The translations under genes were made by a program, and so were the position numbers. 50,279 nt of DNA from Natronomonas sp. GTDB taxonomy: Archaea; Halobacteriota; Halobacteria; Halobacteriales; Haloarculaceae. The notes beneath the pieces were generated by a model. It was given only the letters and a program-made list of their open reading frames with translations, did no database searches and was not told where the DNA came from. Of this stretch, positions 48,502 to 50,279 are shown in pieces; the first letter of the stretch is position 1, and each line of letters opens with the position of its first letter. The stretch lies in the NCBI RefSeq assembly GCF_028274965.1, contig NZ_JAQCNO010000050.1, positions 1 through 50,279 on the forward strand, written 5' to 3'.

Positions 48502-48774
48502 ATGACACGCACCGATCCGCCGTCGACCCCCTACGACGCCGGCGACCGCGTTCGGGTTCGCGTCGGCTCCGAGGCCGACAGCCCCTTCGAGGGGACGGTC
48601 TGTCGGGTGCTTCACGTCTTCGCGGACGACCCGACCGCCGAGGGCGCCTCCGATCGCGAGACGGCCGACGCCGCCTACCGGCTCAGAGACGTCGAAACCG
48701 GCGAGGTCCTGCCGATCGTCCTCCGGCACCGCGATCTCCGTCCGGCCCCCGACGGCGACCCCGAAAACGACTGA
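48502..48774 (+). CDS. Small acidic protein with SH3-like barrel pattern, unknown function
   Basis: The 90-residue protein has strands YDAGDRVRVRVGSEADS, GTVCRVLHVFADD and AYRLRDVETGEVLPIVLRHRDL. This spacing (GDRVRVR..GTVxxV..YRLRD..G) looks like a small SH3-like beta barrel, as in KOW-type domains. No family is recognised with confidence. It is divergent from cbiT with 146 bases between starts and convergent with the next gene. Confidence 0.6.
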   Translation: MTRTDPPSTPYDAGDRVRVRVGSEADSPFEGTVCRVLHVFADDPTAEGASDRETADAAYRLRDVETGEVLPIVLRHRDLRPAPDGDPEND

Positions 48775-48816
48775 CCCGCCGGCGGCGCCGGCGGCGCGGA
48801 CGGCCTCGGCGGACCG

Positions 48817-49908
48817 CTACTCGAACCCGCTGACGAGCGTTACGACCCACTGCGCCGGGTCGCCCCGGTCGCGGACCTCGATCCGCTCGACCCACTTGAC
48901 CCACTGGAACCCGCGGCGACCGGGGGCGACGAGACGCGCCGGCGCGCCGTGGCCGTGGGTGAGCGTCTCGCCGCCGACGTGGGTCGCCAAGAGCGCCCCG
49001 CGAGCCTCCGCGATCGGCAGCGACCACCGGTAGCCGGTGACCGAGACGAACCGGACGTGGGTCGCCGCCTCCGACGCGCCGACGGCCGAAAGCAGCGCGC
49101 CGACCCGGACGCCGCCCCACTCCTCGACGGTGTACCACCCGCTGGTGCAGTCCAAAAGCGCCTCCTCGCTGGTCGCGGGGCCGTCCCCGACGAGGTCGTC
49201 GTACCCGTACGAGCGCGGGTCGGCGACGAGCCCCGTGACCGAGAGGTCGTACTCGTCGGCCCGGATCGGATCGGGGTCGTCCGCGACCCACATCGTCACC
49301 GGAAACGAGCCGTTGCCGGACCCGCCCGTGGGCTTCGACCCGGTGAACCGCCGGTCGGCGCCGGGCGCACCCGAGACCCGCGTGAGGCCGTCACCGAGGC
49401 GGGCGGCGATCCCGCCGGCGGCCAACAGCCCGAAGTACTTCAGCGCCGTCCGGCGACCGGTGACGTCGCGTCGCCGCGGGAGCCGAAACCGCGTCCACAT
49501 GTGCAGAAGCGTCAGCGGCACCAACGACAGCCCGAGGCCGACGTGGACGGCCAGAAGCGGCCACACCGCGACCCAGACGAGCCCGACGACGCCCCAGACG
49601 ATCCCCGTTGCGAGCGTCGCCGCCGCGACGACGCCGGTCACCGCCGACAGCGCCGTCGAGCGCTGCCACCGCTCGGGGTCCGTGAGCCGGCGGTGGACGC
49701 GGGCGATCTTGAACACGAGGAGAACGAGCAAGACGAGTCCGACGACGCGGTGGATCCAGACCGGGAGCCACCCCAAGCCCGCCGGACTCCCGACAGTAAA
49801 GGAGTACAGCCCGCTCGCGGTCGCGACCGAGACGCAGACGAGCACCGACCAATCGACGGCCCGCGCCGGCGGCGCGTAGCGCAACAGCCGTCCCGAGACG
49901 CCGGCCAT
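48817..49908 (-). CDS. Molybdopterin-dependent oxidoreductase with N-terminal b-type membrane domain
   Basis: The 363-residue protein begins with four hydrophobic helices (about 20-38, 50-68, 88-112, 112-137) carrying His 53, 72, 122 and 136 that could hold heme, like cytochrome b561 or MsrQ. A twin-arginine-like GRRTALKYFGLLAAGG (151-166) then leads into a sulfite-oxidase-fold molybdopterin domain (about 200-363) with the likely Mo-ligand Cys254 in LLDCTSGWYT, plus HGHGAPARLVAPGRRGFQWVKWV. The layout equals an MsrP-MsrQ pair fused in reverse order. The substrate (a sulfoxide, sulfite or other) is unknown. Confidence 0.85.
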   Translation of the reverse strand: MAGVSGRLLRYAPPARAVDWSVLVCVSVATASGLYSFTVGSPAGLGWLPVWIHRVVGLVLLVLLVFKIARVHRRLTDPERWQRSTALSAVTGVVAAATLATGIVWGVVGLVWVAVWPLLAVHVGLGLSLVPLTLLHMWTRFRLPRRRDVTGRRTALKYFGLLAAGGIAARLGDGLTRVSGAPGADRRFTGSKPTGGSGNGSFPVTMWVADDPDPIRADEYDLSVTGLVADPRSYGYDDLVGDGPATSEEALLDCTSGWYTVEEWGGVRVGALLSAVGASEAATHVRFVSVTGYRWSLPIAEARGALLATHVGGETLTHGHGAPARLVAPGRRGFQWVKWVERIEVRDRGDPAQWVVTLVSGFE

Positions 49909-49947
49909 GTGCGGAGGTGTGTCCGTACCGACCTGAACCTGTCGCCG

Positions 49948-50279
49948 CTACTCGATGTCGTCCTCGAGTTCGATGTCGGCGCTCTCGACGTCGGCCGTCT
50001 CGACCTCGAGGTCGAGATCGACGTCGCCGTTGCCGGCCGCGAGGTCGTCGATGCTGTCGATGCCGAGCATCTCGCGCGTCTCCGCGTCGAACTCCATCGA
50101 CTCCAAGGACTCCCCGCCGCCGGCGTCGCCGCCGGTGAGGTGTTTGCCGTAGCGGCTCAACAGCGAGGTCATCTCCTGGGGCAACACGAACGTCGTCGAC
50201 TCGCCTTTGCCGATCTCTTCGAGCGTCTCCATGCCGCGTTCGATGATCGCGCGTTCGCCCATCGACTCGGCGGATTTTG
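49948..50279 (-). CDS. SPFH/band-7 (stomatin-like) protein, C-terminal part
   Basis: The frame enters from the right edge (…KSAESMGERAIIERG) and ends in TAG at 49948; about 110 residues are visible. GMETLEEIGKGESTTFVLPQEMTSLLSRYGKHLTG, read in two halves, is the C-terminal signature of haloarchaeal stomatin-like membrane-scaffold proteins. The last 55 residues are strongly acidic (DVDLDLEVETADVESADIE). The membrane anchor and SPFH domain are outside the window. The ATG at 50262 is internal, not the start. Confidence 0.8.
   Translation of the reverse strand, partial: KSAESMGERAIIERGMETLEEIGKGESTTFVLPQEMTSLLSRYGKHLTGGDAGGGESLESMEFDAETREMLGIDSIDDLAAGNGDVDLDLEVETADVESADIELEDDIE

Overview
The window is GC-rich DNA (visibly about two-thirds G+C or more) coding for strongly acidic proteins. 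It has archaeal DNA polymerase D, an archaeal CPSF-type termination nuclease, an XPB-like helicase, a GAN/RecJ-like nuclease and an archaeal signal peptidase. TATA-like boxes 20-35 bases before many start codons, with little or no leader, fit haloarchaeal leaderless transcription. The host is therefore a member of the class Halobacteria; family or genus cannot be fixed from this window. I find no rRNA, tRNA or CRISPR array, and every stretch between genes is shorter than about 220 bases.

Layout. 1-94 holds the first 31 codons of an IS6-type transposase cut by the window edge. 238-5162 holds a CbiX-like protein, DnaJ, an SppA-type peptidase, a small membrane protein, a PUA-domain protein and an AzlC/AzlD exporter. 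5169-17492 is an information-processing block: a MutS-family ATPase with an HhH N-terminus, the large subunit of DNA polymerase D interrupted by a 492-residue intein, a PPC-domain protein, a 54-residue protein, the small subunit of polymerase D, aCPSF1/FttA and an unknown protein. 17559-20197 holds a Brp/Blh-like membrane protein and a CrtI-type carotenoid desaturase. 20198-21634 is a DHH nuclease. 21707-24962 is a polyhydroxyalkanoate locus (MaoC hydratase, AbrB-type PhaR-like protein, PhaE, PhaC). 24982-30458 holds signal peptidase I, an XPB-like helicase, GrpE, DnaK and a small membrane protein.

30569-48355 is a large cobalamin (corrin ring) locus. On the minus strand cbiT-cbiL-cbiF-cbiG-cbiH1-cbiH2-ferredoxin-(LAGLIDADG-like protein)-cbiX-DUF3209-propeller run as a tightly packed series with overlapping or abutting stops and starts. 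A second minus-strand unit is cobN-cbiC-cbiE. Between them, on the plus strand, are a fused ChlI/ChlD-type ATPase, the cobalt transporter CbtB-CbtA and a 2Fe-2S ferredoxin. Together they cover cobalt uptake, chelation (both a CbiX-type and a CobN-type enzyme) and most ring methylations from precorrin-2 to cobyrinate; CbiD, CbiJ and the amidation and nucleotide-loop enzymes are not in the window. The right end holds an unknown small protein, a membrane-anchored molybdopterin oxidoreductase and the C-terminus of an SPFH/band-7 protein.

Most notable signals: (1) a perfect 19-bp inverted pair matching the archaeal origin recognition box, placed inside the polymerase D small-subunit gene; (2) a small protein in the cobalamin operon that looks like a domesticated LAGLIDADG homing endonuclease; (3) a near-perfect 20-bp palindrome in the divergent cobN/chlID promoter; (4) a Brp/Blh-like protein lacking most of the metal-binding histidines of that family; (5) a PHA synthase carrying a C-terminal helix-hairpin-helix domain with an 11-residue internal duplication; (6) a polymerase D intein ending in Gln instead of Asn.
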